From positions 62,001-126,000 of the forward strand of contig SVGB01000001.1 in NCBI GenBank assembly GCA_015056565.1: a stretch of 64,000 nucleotides of DNA. The letters run 5' to 3'. Made by a program: the position numbers and the translations under genes. This document shows, one piece after another, positions 44,283 to 52,821 of the stretch. Source of the stretch: Butyrivibrio sp. (GTDB taxonomy: Bacteria > Bacillota > Clostridia > Lachnospirales > Lachnospiraceae). The stretch's first letter is position 1. Every line of letters begins with the position of its first letter. The notes below the pieces were generated by a model. The model saw only the letters and a list, made by a program, of their open reading frames with translations, was not told the DNA's origin and ran no database searches.

Positions 44283-45973
44283 TATAAAAGACACAGCATG
44301 GTGATATCATCAAACTGCTCCATGGCACCAGCAAAGGTGTCAACCTCTGACTTCATGTACTTTATCAGTTCCTCAGGGCTGTGGTCCCTGCACCTGTTCA
44401 GGCTCTCCTCTATACGTTCAAGGCCAAAGAGCTCGTCATTTTCATTGGTAGCTTCTGCAACACCATCAGTGTAAACAAAGAGCTTATGTCCCTTTTCAAG
44501 CCTGAAATCGTAGTCTTTGTAATTTGATCCCTCCATAGCACCAATAACAAGGCCATGGGGATCCTTATACACTTCAAATTGTCCGTCTGTTCCGGCGATA
44601 AATGGATACTCATGGCCTGCACTTGAAGCAACCATCTCACCTGTTGATAAGGTCAGTATTCCAAGCCAGACTGTAACAAACATCTCATTTATGTTATCTT
44701 CGCAGAGGCTGTCATTTACAAACTTAAGTATCTCAGAAGGACGTCCACCCTCCATTGCCCTTGTCTTGATAAGGCTCTTACTGATCATCATGAAAAGAGC
44801 TGCTGGAATACCCTTTCCTGATACGTCAGCTATAACAAGTCCAAGGTGGTCTTCATCTATCATGAAGAAATCATAAAAGTCGCCGCCTACCTCCTTGGCA
44901 GGAGTCATGCTGGCATAAAGCTCAAACTCATCCTTTGCAGATATTTCTTTAAAGTCTGTAGGCAGGGCTGCTGCCTGGATGCCCTTTGCAAGGTCAAGCT
45001 CAGTAGCGAGCCTCTCCTGTTTCTTTGTTGCATCCCTTATCTGCTTCATCGCCTGGGATACATCATCTTCCATGTCTACCATGGTCTCCCAGAGCTCTTC
45101 TATCTCATCTCCGGTTTTGATACTAAGATCTTCAAACACCGAGGTGTCTACGTGTCTTTCTACTTTGCTGATAGAAGTATATTTTCTTGCAGCTACTGTC
45201 AGCTTATTTATAGGGATTATAAGTCTTTTATTGATAGTTTTTCCTGCGAGGAAGGCTATTCCCACAAGAGCAATCACCATTACAGGAATATAAACTGCCA
45301 GAAACATCCCTATCTGTCGGGCAAAAGAGTTTATGGTGATATTTATTGTCATAAATCCGATCATATTGCCTTCATGGTCAAGAATGGCTTCGTAATTAGT
45401 AGCCGTCCACCCTTGAACAGTTCCGTAGGTTATTGGCATAAACCAGTCGGACTTTAGCGTTCTGTCTATTATCTTCGGTGGATCAATCGTTCCGTTTTCG
45501 TTAGACAGCCACATTCCTGGCAAAAACGCATGCTCTCTGTCATTTCCATCTATTACATAGACAAGCCTCTCGTACTGCTCATCAAAAAAAGTAATATATA
45601 CATTTTCAAGGTCAGCATGTTCCCTGCAGGTTGTCAGAATATTCCTGGCATTTAGAAAATCCTCATCTACTATAGGCAAAAGAACGCCTACATACTCATC
45701 CCCATACTGATCATGTCTTATATCTTCCGGCGTACTGTAATATACATCTTTCACCTGTTCAAAGACTTTTTCCAGATATTCCTGACCGATCAGTGAAACG
45801 GCAAATTCCCCTTCGTGATTTAATTCTCTTTTGTAATTTTCCAGGGTTGGATATATAAAAAGCACCAGTTCGATCAGTACTGATAAAAAAAGAATTATAA
45901 ACGCACCAATGAGGATGGCGCGAAATGCCACCCTCTTTAGTGATCTTTTCTTTTTTAAATCAACCACATTCAT
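44273..45973 (-). CDS. Membrane SpoIIE/RsbU-type PP2C phosphatase
   Basis: The 566-residue protein has a membrane helix near 20-41, an extracellular sensor region (about 50-215), a second helix at about 222-244, a HAMP-like linker, a coiled coil, and a PP2C/SpoIIE domain (about 340-565). Metal-binding motifs GGDFYDFF, VIADVSGKG, YTDGVAEA and FDDITML are all present, so it should be active. Such phosphatases dephosphorylate STAS proteins; two STAS genes are in the window. The ribosome site is weak. It follows the double-glycine peptide gene by 40 bases, suggesting the peptide and the phosphatase form one unit. Confidence 0.9.
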   Translation of the reverse strand: MNVVDLKKKRSLKRVAFRAILIGAFIILFLSVLIELVLFIYPTLENYKRELNHEGEFAVSLIGQEYLEKVFEQVKDVYYSTPEDIRHDQYGDEYVGVLLPIVDEDFLNARNILTTCREHADLENVYITFFDEQYERLVYVIDGNDREHAFLPGMWLSNENGTIDPPKIIDRTLKSDWFMPITYGTVQGWTATNYEAILDHEGNMIGFMTINITINSFARQIGMFLAVYIPVMVIALVGIAFLAGKTINKRLIIPINKLTVAARKYTSISKVERHVDTSVFEDLSIKTGDEIEELWETMVDMEDDVSQAMKQIRDATKKQERLATELDLAKGIQAAALPTDFKEISAKDEFELYASMTPAKEVGGDFYDFFMIDEDHLGLVIADVSGKGIPAALFMMISKSLIKTRAMEGGRPSEILKFVNDSLCEDNINEMFVTVWLGILTLSTGEMVASSAGHEYPFIAGTDGQFEVYKDPHGLVIGAMEGSNYKDYDFRLEKGHKLFVYTDGVAEATNENDELFGLERIEESLNRCRDHSPEELIKYMKSEVDTFAGAMEQFDDITMLCLLYKG

Positions 45974-46013
45974 ATTTTTGTTTTAACCAATCAGAGCATT
46001 TCTTTTCGAAGTC

Positions 46014-46163
46014 TTAAGGAAAGTATGGCTTAGGTGGGTCATTGTCAGGGCTTGCAGCTTTTTGCTGACACTGCTCAAGAAGTCCACCTGTAATAAGTCC
46101 AAGCTCTTCGAACGAAAGCTGCTCCATAATAAAATCTGATGTACTATAGTTTTTCTTTGTCAT
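46014..46163 (-). CDS. Double-glycine-leader peptide precursor
   Basis: This 49-codon gene has a GGAGGG site 8 bases before its ATG. The leader contains LSFEELGLITGG, an exact match to the class II bacteriocin leader consensus LSxxELxxIxGG that is cut after GG by C39-peptidase ABC exporters. The mature part would be 22 residues with one Cys and a Pro-rich end. A promoter TTGCCA-N17-TATAAA lies 45 bases upstream. Short mature length and location directly before a SpoIIE-type phosphatase fit a signalling pheromone as well as a bacteriocin. No cleavage exporter or immunity gene is in the window. Confidence 0.82.
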   Translation of the reverse strand: MTKKNYSTSDFIMEQLSFEELGLITGGLLEQCQQKAASPDNDPPKPYFP

Positions 46164-46207
46164 AGCTGATACCCTCCGGTTTTCTGTTGTATTTCTCTTT
46201 CTATTTA

Positions 46208-46236
46208 TTTATACGAAGGATAAAAACAGATGGCAA
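46208..46236 (-). promoter_or_regulatory. Promoter TTGCCA-N17-TATAAA
   Basis: On the minus strand TTGCCA (46236-46231) and TATAAA (46213-46208) are spaced 17 bases, with CG immediately before the -10. It drives the double-glycine peptide gene, with a leader of about 38 nt. Two identical arrangements are at 2429-2457 and 51628-51656. Confidence 0.7.
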
Positions 46237-46252
46237 AAAAATTTCATTTAAT

Positions 46253-47650
46253 TTATGTCTTTATAAAATATTGCTTCCATTCTTTGTATCCGGACGGAAC
46301 CGATGTGAAATGAACAAGATATCCGTCCTCGTTTTTCTCCATAATCTTGCAATAAAGCTCGCCTCCGGCTTCAAGCTGTATATTATCGTAAACGCTTAGC
46401 TCCATCTCTGTCTCAATTACAGCCATATCCTGTCCCAGGGCAGTAATTCCACCGTAATGAGATTTCTTTTCACCATGTTTACCATCAACAATATAGAACG
46501 CTACAGGTATGGTCTTATGGAGCTTATCAGGTAAAGTGCTCTTAACATCGACAAACAGATTATATGGCTCACCTATGCCAACAACCTGATATAGCTTCAT
46601 GTCTCCTTTGACTCCTTTTGGGTGAACCACAATTTCTTTTGCAATGGACATATCGGAAATAATTGATTCTTTGGTGGCCTCTGAAATAAGAATCTGTCCG
46701 TTAATGGTGTAGCTCTCCACTCTTCCTGTAAGGTTTACATTACTGCCAACAACGCCGTACTTGGTGCGTCTTTCAGAGCCTATATTTCCCACAATCACTT
46801 CGCCGGTATTGATACCTATACCCATTTCAAGGATAGGATAATCCCTTTCAATATTCCATTTGTTGATCCTTTCCATTCTGCTCTGCATATCAAGAGCTGC
46901 AGCAACTGCGTCCGCAGCGTGGCTCTCGTTGTCAAGAGGAGCTCCGAAGATAGCAAAGATGCCATCTCCCATAAACTCTATTATGGTTCCTTCCTTATCC
47001 TGGATGGCTTCTGTCATCTCCCCAAGGTAGTGATTTAGCATGGTGATAAGCTCCTGAGGATCCATCTTCTCACTCATGGCAGTAAACCCTCTAAGATCAC
47101 TCATCAGAACCGTCAGCTCTTTCTTTTTTCCCCCAAGTCTCAGGCCATCAGGAGTATCAAGAAGCTGGCGCACAATATCGTCAGATAAAAATCTTCCAAA
47201 TGTCTCTGACAGAAGACTGTTTCTAAGTTCAAGCTGCGAGTTAAGAGCCCTTATCTTTTCCATGCTCTTTACAGCGTCCCTAAGGTCCATAAGTTCGCTA
47301 AGGTCGCTGAACACAACAATTATTCCAACCTTTTTGCCCTGCTCCTGCAAAAAAGATGTCACAACACGAAGCTGCAGTGTCACGCCCCCTCTTATGTAGG
47401 GCACGATTCCCTCATGAGATCTGGTTCTGTCATAGACAGCATCCAGCACCATCTGGGTGAACTCGTCATTGTCTATGCTGTCGAAAAAGCACTCAGCAAA
47501 CTTTTTTCCTACGCAGTCCTCGGAAAGTCCAAGAGTTGTCACCGCTATAGGATTGACATAGTTTATCACGCCATTAAAACCAATAGACATGACACCTTCT
47601 GCCATGTTTCTCATTATGTTTTCCTGAATGAGCTTCGAAGAATCTGCCAT
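46253..47650 (-). CDS. PAS-domain class III nucleotide cyclase with PilZ-like tail
   Basis: The 465-residue protein begins with a PAS sensor domain (about 5-125, NMAEGVMSIGFNGVINYVNP). A coiled linker follows, then a class III cyclase domain (about 165-345). Metal-binding Asp residues are seen in LMSDLRGFTA and FMGDGIFAIFG, and the transition-state pair in VVGSNVNLTGRVES, so it should be active. The C-terminal 100 residues look PilZ-like but lack the RxxxR motif. It should make cAMP or cGMP; the neighbouring gene encodes a double cNMP-binding protein. A terminator-like hairpin precedes it by 23 bases. Confidence 0.9.
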   Translation of the reverse strand: MADSSKLIQENIMRNMAEGVMSIGFNGVINYVNPIAVTTLGLSEDCVGKKFAECFFDSIDNDEFTQMVLDAVYDRTRSHEGIVPYIRGGVTLQLRVVTSFLQEQGKKVGIIVVFSDLSELMDLRDAVKSMEKIRALNSQLELRNSLLSETFGRFLSDDIVRQLLDTPDGLRLGGKKKELTVLMSDLRGFTAMSEKMDPQELITMLNHYLGEMTEAIQDKEGTIIEFMGDGIFAIFGAPLDNESHAADAVAAALDMQSRMERINKWNIERDYPILEMGIGINTGEVIVGNIGSERRTKYGVVGSNVNLTGRVESYTINGQILISEATKESIISDMSIAKEIVVHPKGVKGDMKLYQVVGIGEPYNLFVDVKSTLPDKLHKTIPVAFYIVDGKHGEKKSHYGGITALGQDMAVIETEMELSVYDNIQLEAGGELYCKIMEKNEDGYLVHFTSVPSGYKEWKQYFIKT

Positions 47651-47672
47651 GTTATCCCCCTCAAATTTGCCT

Positions 47673-47711
47673 ATAAAAAGCTTGTGCCCGCTCTGTTTTG
47701 AGCGGGCACAA
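47673..47711 (-). terminator. Rho-independent terminator
   Basis: The minus transcript reads TTGTGCCCGCTC-AAAACA-GAGCGGGCACAA then GCTTTTTAT, a long perfect stem and a T-run. It follows the cNMP-binding gene stop by 14 bases. The next gene, the cyclase, starts 23 bases after it. Confidence 0.88.
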
Positions 47712-47725
47712 ATCCTGACCGTTTA

Positions 47726-48691
47726 TCAGCCGTAATAATTCTCTTTATACTCCTGTGCCTTCTTTTTGAGCTCATCATTTACTGAATTCTTAAGTTCAGC
47801 TTCTGCAGCGTCATAGATCATCTTGCAGGCATTTATATACTCATATGTAAGCCTTCTGATCCTGAAGGAAATATGCTTGATGATAGACTCGATCTTGGTA
47901 GGATTCTTAGCAAAGATCTCCTCAAAGTCGCCCATATAAATAGCTTCAAGCATTGTGCCCTCTTCAAGAGCGACTGCTGTGGCGGATCTTGTCTCGCCGC
48001 TAAAAAGGGCCATCTCGCCAAAGAACTTGCCAGCATAGAGAGTTGTCAGACACTTCTCATTTGGTGTGCCATATCCTGTGTAGATGCCAATAGTACCAAA
48101 GTGAATGTCATACATGCACTTTCCTGGCTCACCCTCTCTGAAGATAACTGTTCCCTTGCTGTATTTTTCAACCGTCTTAGCAAATCCATCCTTATTGTCA
48201 GCTCTCTCTGCCTCACGCAAGAACTCTGCACTTGGCTGTTTTGACTTAGACAGAAGATTGTAGTTATAGACAAACTTCTTGATCTTGTCTGCGATGCCAG
48301 GCTTTCTCTCTTCACCTACAGGATAAAGCTCTCTGATTGTTTCGCAGGCGTCTGTATAATCGTCTGTAAGTCTCTGAAGTCTCTCTCCAAGCTCTGAAAG
48401 AATAAACTTGATCTTGTCAGGAGATCCCTCAAAGTAAGCTCTCATCTCGTTAATGGTAACCTCTGCGAGCTCTGTATCCTCAAGAGCAACAACAGTTGCA
48501 CTTCTTGGGAAGGCATCAATAAGAGCAAGTTCTCCAACAATGTGACCAGCTCCGATTTCTGTAAGTTTCTGCTCGGTGTCTGTTCCATAAGCAGCATATA
48601 CGCCAACCTTACCCTTGATCACCTCAAAAAAGCTCTCACCATTATCTCCTTCGCGGAAAATAACTTCACCCTTACTACATGTCTTGTTCAT
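47726..48691 (-). CDS. Tandem cyclic-nucleotide-binding protein
   Basis: The 321-residue protein has two cNMP-binding domains: residues about 1-110 and 180-290. Each has the phosphate-binding motif (VGELALIDAFPRSATV and FGEMALFSGETRSATA), with the conserved Glu and Arg that hold the ribose and phosphate. There is no HTH domain, so it does not resemble CRP as a DNA-binding regulator. A helical linker and tail connect them. It may relay cAMP or cGMP made by the adjacent cyclase to another protein. An extended -10 promoter lies at 48768. Confidence 0.9.
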   Translation of the reverse strand: MNKTCSKGEVIFREGDNGESFFEVIKGKVGVYAAYGTDTEQKLTEIGAGHIVGELALIDAFPRSATVVALEDTELAEVTINEMRAYFEGSPDKIKFILSELGERLQRLTDDYTDACETIRELYPVGEERKPGIADKIKKFVYNYNLLSKSKQPSAEFLREAERADNKDGFAKTVEKYSKGTVIFREGEPGKCMYDIHFGTIGIYTGYGTPNEKCLTTLYAGKFFGEMALFSGETRSATAVALEEGTMLEAIYMGDFEEIFAKNPTKIESIIKHISFRIRRLTYEYINACKMIYDAAEAELKNSVNDELKKKAQEYKENYYG

Positions 48692-48765
48692 GTTCCGTTT
48701 CCTGCCTTTCGTTGTTGGTTGTTTATATAGTTTTTAAGTGCTTTGCGCATGTATGTTTATACAAA

Positions 48766-48776
48766 ATATTATAACA
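48766..48776 (-). promoter_or_regulatory. Extended -10 promoter candidate
   Basis: On the minus strand TGTTATAAT (TG one base before TATAAT, 48773-48768) matches an extended -10 box; no good -35 is seen. It lies about 77 bases upstream of the cNMP-binding gene. Confidence 0.5.
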
Positions 48777-48794
48777 CAGTTTTTCGAATATTAA

Positions 48795-51494
48795 TTATCT
48801 TTTCGCCCTAATTCTTGCCCTTCTCTTATATTTTACGAGATTCGCAAAACAGATGATAGCAAGGATAAGTGAAACAAAAGCAATGATGCCAAATCTTAGG
48901 ATCAGCTTGTTTATATTGATGGCCTCATATGCAATGGCGTATTCTGAGAATCTGTCTGTTCTGAAGGTAATGGTTGATGGGTCATCGCCAATATCCTCAA
49001 GCACATCCACTACTCCGTTGTGGTTTCTTATAATATAGAACTTCCTGCCCGCCTTCTGGAACTGCTCAGGAATGGGAACCACAACTTCAAGCTCAGAAGC
49101 TGTCTTGTTAATGACAGTAGTCTCGCCGCCCATGCTCTTCATGATAAGGAAGTCAAAATAGGTAACTGGCTTATAGCCAACCTTTTTCTGCATCTGCTCC
49201 TTAACTGTTGTATCCACAAAGGCTGTGTTCTCACTGATGTCAATGTTAAAGGACACCGGAGTTCCGGTAAGCACCGCATACTTTTCATCAGCTGTGAGGG
49301 TCTCTGCAATGACATCCTCAAAGTTTATCAATGTAGGCTGTTTGTAGTACAGCTCAACTGCAGTCTCCTGCTTGTCCTGTGCGTAGCTGTTGTTTACAGT
49401 GATCTGCAAGGTTCCATCTTCAAAAGCTTCTCTCAGCATAGGAAGAACTGCATCGTCATTGATCAGTATCCTTAAAGTATCCTCATCAAGATCATGCCTT
49501 GCCATTACTGATCCTGCTGCAAGAGGTACTGCACTGTCCTCTATTTCGTGAGCTTCAGTGTAGACATCGTCCTCGTATTCTTCACCGTCAAGTTCAGTTT
49601 TCTCTTCAGGAACAGTTACATCTACAACCTTCTGCTGTGGAACAGCTCCGTCAGAAGCTGTTGAATTATTGTACTCTGTCTGCTTGGGAGTTTCAGTCTT
49701 TTTAGCTGCAGCCTTCTTTGTCTCTACAGCCGGAGTTTTCTGGGCTGGTGCCGGAGCTGGAGCTGGCTTTTTCTCAAAGCTTGCGGTTATTGTATGTCCG
49801 CCTCTGATGTTGTTGAAGGTGTAGCTTGATGCTGCTCCGATATTTTTTCCATCTACCATGACAGCTGTGATATTGTAATCAGCTGAAGCTACGATATTGT
49901 ACGTAACACTGCTTCCCTCTGCAACCACCAGGTCTCCACTTGGAACAATGCTTCCGCCTGCATTTGCTATACCTGAGGTAAGCTTGTAAGTTGTAGCATT
50001 TTTCTTCATGAAATTTGCAACGAGATTTACGTCATTCTTGATATTATCTATGATGTACTTCTCATCTCTTGAAACCAGCTGACCGTTTATGGACCAGCCA
50101 TAGAACTCATATCCGTCATATGCTTTTGCCCTGACTTCTACCTTGGAGTTCTTGTTGTACTTGCCTTCTCCCTCGATCTTACCTGTATCCTGCGGGTATA
50201 CAGTGATATTGACGTTGCACTTTTCCCTGTTGAATACAGCGGTGATGGTCCTGTCTGATGTTACGTTGTTAAGTTCTATAGAACTGGCTGTTGATATGGT
50301 CTTGTTGTTTTCAACAAATCCTGCAAAGCTGTATCCGGAGTTTGCCTTGGCTGTTATGGTGTACTTGCCGCCATAAGCTACAGATCCGCTTCCTGTTACG
50401 GTTCCTCCGTTTGTGTCATTGACGCCGGTTCTGATGTAGCAGGCATTTCTTTCAAATTTTGCCACAAGTGTTCTGTCACTTGTAACGTTTGACACTGTAA
50501 ATGATCCGCTGTTTGAGATGACGCTTCCGCCCTCATACCAGCCCTTGAACACGTAGTTGTTATTGGGGGATGCTGATACTGTGCAGCTTCCGCCTGATCT
50601 TACTGCTCCGCCTCCTGCCACAGCTCCGCCTTCAACAGGGTCAGCCTTGATACTTACAATGTAATCAACGCTTGCAATAGAAACAATTGCTCTGTCACTA
50701 AATGAAGGATCCTCTCTTGATGTTGCCATAACCGCAAGGGAACTTGAAGGCTCATCCTTGGCAACTGTCAGCTTACCACTTCCATCAATGGTGGTAGCTA
50801 AAGACTGATTGCCATAAAGTGACCATGTAACTGATGGATCATAGCCGTTTCCGCCTGATACATTCGCATCAAACTGATAGCTCTTTCCAACAGGAACAGT
50901 AACTGATCCTGGTATAACATCAACACCAGTGATGTAAGGAGTCACATCCTTGACTGTAACGGTAACATCTACTCTTGCAGTGTGATGACGTCTTATGTCA
51001 TTTTCTGAAAAGAATATGTAGCTTGCCACATAGCTTCCTGGCTCGATTCCCTCATATGTTGAAATCGAAAATGTTACCGTCTCATTGGGATCCATATCAA
51101 GATCAGGACTTATACATCCAATATCAAAGGCAGTGTTGGGATCAACTTCTTCCCAGGTAAGTGGAAATGCATTCTGACCAACATTAACTATAGAAAACTG
51201 CTTGGCAGGAACTGTATCTCCTGCATATACAGTTCCAAAGCTGATGCTTGGTGTATAGCATATGAGGTTGTAATCAAAAGGATCTGGCTCATATGATGGC
51301 GGCTCTGGCTCTGGCTCAGGTTCAGGTTCCTGCAGCGTAATAACTTCTGGAACCAGGTCATCTTCATAACCTTCCGTCTCAGTATTTTGATCCTCCTCAG
51401 CATATACCTTTCCAATCTGTACCGCAGTTATGCTGGTGAGTACAATACAGACAGCAAGTAGCGCAGCGCATATCTTTAGAAAGATGTTTTTCAT
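48795..51494 (-). CDS. Large surface protein with InlB-type repeats and C-terminal anchor
   Basis: The 899-residue protein has a signal peptide (about 1-31), an acidic Glu/Pro linker and an ASPM/Ig-like domain. A bacterial Ig-like domain follows near 190-275, then at least four InlB B-type repeats at about 280-580, seen in GYSFAGFVENNK, EFYGWSINGQ and KGWYEGG-type blocks. A Pro/Ala/Lys linker follows, then a further domain at 650-850 and a C-terminal membrane helix with a basic tail (KYKRRARIRAKR). It is probably an adhesin anchored in the cell membrane. The promoter at 51628-51656 is in the divergent gap. Confidence 0.85.
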   Translation of the reverse strand: MKNIFLKICAALLAVCIVLTSITAVQIGKVYAEEDQNTETEGYEDDLVPEVITLQEPEPEPEPEPPSYEPDPFDYNLICYTPSISFGTVYAGDTVPAKQFSIVNVGQNAFPLTWEEVDPNTAFDIGCISPDLDMDPNETVTFSISTYEGIEPGSYVASYIFFSENDIRRHHTARVDVTVTVKDVTPYITGVDVIPGSVTVPVGKSYQFDANVSGGNGYDPSVTWSLYGNQSLATTIDGSGKLTVAKDEPSSSLAVMATSREDPSFSDRAIVSIASVDYIVSIKADPVEGGAVAGGGAVRSGGSCTVSASPNNNYVFKGWYEGGSVISNSGSFTVSNVTSDRTLVAKFERNACYIRTGVNDTNGGTVTGSGSVAYGGKYTITAKANSGYSFAGFVENNKTISTASSIELNNVTSDRTITAVFNREKCNVNITVYPQDTGKIEGEGKYNKNSKVEVRAKAYDGYEFYGWSINGQLVSRDEKYIIDNIKNDVNLVANFMKKNATTYKLTSGIANAGGSIVPSGDLVVAEGSSVTYNIVASADYNITAVMVDGKNIGAASSYTFNNIRGGHTITASFEKKPAPAPAPAQKTPAVETKKAAAKKTETPKQTEYNNSTASDGAVPQQKVVDVTVPEEKTELDGEEYEDDVYTEAHEIEDSAVPLAAGSVMARHDLDEDTLRILINDDAVLPMLREAFEDGTLQITVNNSYAQDKQETAVELYYKQPTLINFEDVIAETLTADEKYAVLTGTPVSFNIDISENTAFVDTTVKEQMQKKVGYKPVTYFDFLIMKSMGGETTVINKTASELEVVVPIPEQFQKAGRKFYIIRNHNGVVDVLEDIGDDPSTITFRTDRFSEYAIAYEAININKLILRFGIIAFVSLILAIICFANLVKYKRRARIRAKR

Positions 51495-51627
51495 TTTTAT
51501 TTCCCCCTCTCATGAAAAACTGCAATTAAATTTCAGTTCTAATCCACATTAACACTCTTTTTTGCACTAATGTTGGAAAAGTGTGAAAATTTAAATAAAT
51601 TTAATAATATGGTATTCTATCTTTAGA

Positions 51628-51656
51628 TTTATACGATCCTATATGCGAAGAGGCAA
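51628..51656 (-). promoter_or_regulatory. Promoter TTGCCT-N17-TATAAA
   Basis: On the minus strand TTGCCT (51656-51651) and TATAAA (51633-51628) are 17 bases apart, with CG before the -10. It points at the surface protein gene (51494), with a leader of about 127 nt. It belongs to the same motif set as 2429-2457 and 46208-46236. Confidence 0.65.
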
Positions 51657-51661
51657 AAGAT

Positions 51662-52429
51662 TTGTATATAAACATAAAAAAACACATCCTTTCAAACACA
51701 ATACTCAGCGTTGCTGTAGTCAAGATCATAGCAGCTTTATGTGAAGGAGCCCTGAGGACTCTGCTTGAAAAGAGTGACCTCTCCACCCCTGACATGCTGG
51801 ATATATGGCTTTGGAGAGCTCAGATGGCCAGTTCAATGATACAGATCGCCATAATCCTTTTTCTTTTCTACAGGTCCTGGAAAACCTTAAACCACTACAT
51901 GAAGCTGGTTCCCAAGGAAGATCAGCAGGGAATGGGTGAGCTTCAGAAGGAATACTTTGGAAAGAACAAGCTGGCTTCCCTCTCTGTATCATCGGTAAAC
52001 AGGCTCCTGCAGCTGTGGGCAGTTATCTTTATCGGAGCCGAGCTCATCTACGACTTTACTTCCATTATGTACAGGCGGTTTATTGGAATGCTCATGGATG
52101 CCCTATCTTCCGGAACTGCCATGAGCGACGGAACCTTTGTGATGCTCTACAACATGACCCACGGCTTTAAATACCTTGAGATCTTGTCAGCGATCTTACT
52201 TGGAGTTGTGATGACAGGTATTTTCCTAAACGACAGATATCTTAAGATTGCCACTGTGGTGATCCTTGGGCTGTTCCTGATAGCCTTTGCTGTAATGCAG
52301 ATGCAGACAGTGTATCTGATGGGCCGCGAGATCGGTATAGTCTGGACCTCTATCATCTACCACATCACAGAAACTGTTGGACTTATAGTTTTATCAAGAT
52401 ACCTGGCAAGAAGATACAGAGGACTTTGA
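51662..52429 (+). CDS. Multi-pass membrane protein, unknown family
   Basis: This is the only plus-strand gene I support. The 255-residue protein seems to start at a TTG (51662), with AGAGG 8-9 bases upstream and no in-frame ATG near. It has about six hydrophobic segments and short loops with Lys/Arg on the cytoplasmic side. No catalytic motif is seen. It is divergent from the surface protein and converges on the STAS gene, with a terminator between. It could be a sensor or transporter subunit; its function is unknown. Confidence 0.7.
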   Translation: MYINIKKHILSNTILSVAVVKIIAALCEGALRTLLEKSDLSTPDMLDIWLWRAQMASSMIQIAIILFLFYRSWKTLNHYMKLVPKEDQQGMGELQKEYFGKNKLASLSVSSVNRLLQLWAVIFIGAELIYDFTSIMYRRFIGMLMDALSSGTAMSDGTFVMLYNMTHGFKYLEILSAILLGVVMTGIFLNDRYLKIATVVILGLFLIAFAVMQMQTVYLMGREIGIVWTSIIYHITETVGLIVLSRYLARRYRGL

Positions 52430-52445
52430 GCTTAACAAAAATACT

Positions 52446-52487
52446 TAAAGAAAAAAGCCGCTTCGGATCTGCCCGATGCGGCTTTAA
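52446..52487. terminator. Bidirectional terminator between convergent genes
   Basis: AAAGCCGCTTCGG...CCGATGCGGCTTT forms a strong stem. The minus-strand reading ends GCGGCTTTTTTCTTT with a good T-run; the plus reading has only TTT. It separates the plus-strand membrane gene from the convergent STAS gene and can serve both. Confidence 0.8.
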
Positions 52488-52503
52488 CTATAGTCTGGGA
52501 TAA

Positions 52504-52800
52504 TTACTCGATTGTAAGGATATCTACAAAGCCTGTTACTTCAAAGATCTCCTGGATCTCTTCGTTAACATTCTTGATGACCATGCTACCCTGCTTGTTC
52601 ATAACCTTCTGAGCTGAAAGCAGAACACGAAGTCCAGCAGATGAAATGTACTCAAGCTTTTCAAAGTCGAAATCCAGCTTAGTGATACCTTCGAGAGCTG
52701 ACTTGAGCTCGTCATCAAGCTGTGGAGCAGTTGTTGTATCAAGTCTTCCCTCAAGAGCGATTGTAAGTTCATTTCCATTAGCAGTTTTGTTGATTGTCAT
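52504..52800 (-). CDS. STAS-domain anti-anti-sigma-type protein
   Basis: This 98-residue single STAS domain has the switch motif LEYISSAGLRVLL with the phospho-acceptor Ser near residue 56. It is about the size of SpoIIAA/RsbV and clearly related to the 99-residue STAS protein of the CIS locus, though not identical. It directly follows the RsbW-like tandem protein (21-base gap), the usual partner order. The SpoIIE phosphatase at 44273-45973 may act on it. A terminator follows. Confidence 0.9.
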   Translation of the reverse strand: MTINKTANGNELTIALEGRLDTTTAPQLDDELKSALEGITKLDFDFEKLEYISSAGLRVLLSAQKVMNKQGSMVIKNVNEEIQEIFEVTGFVDILTIE

Positions 52801-52821
52801 TTAGTCCACCTCTTTCGTTTT

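Noticed and set aside
44846..45457. Plus-strand 203-codon frame inside the SpoIIE-type gene
   Set aside because: It overlaps conserved PP2C and HAMP codons on the other strand and lacks a start signal.
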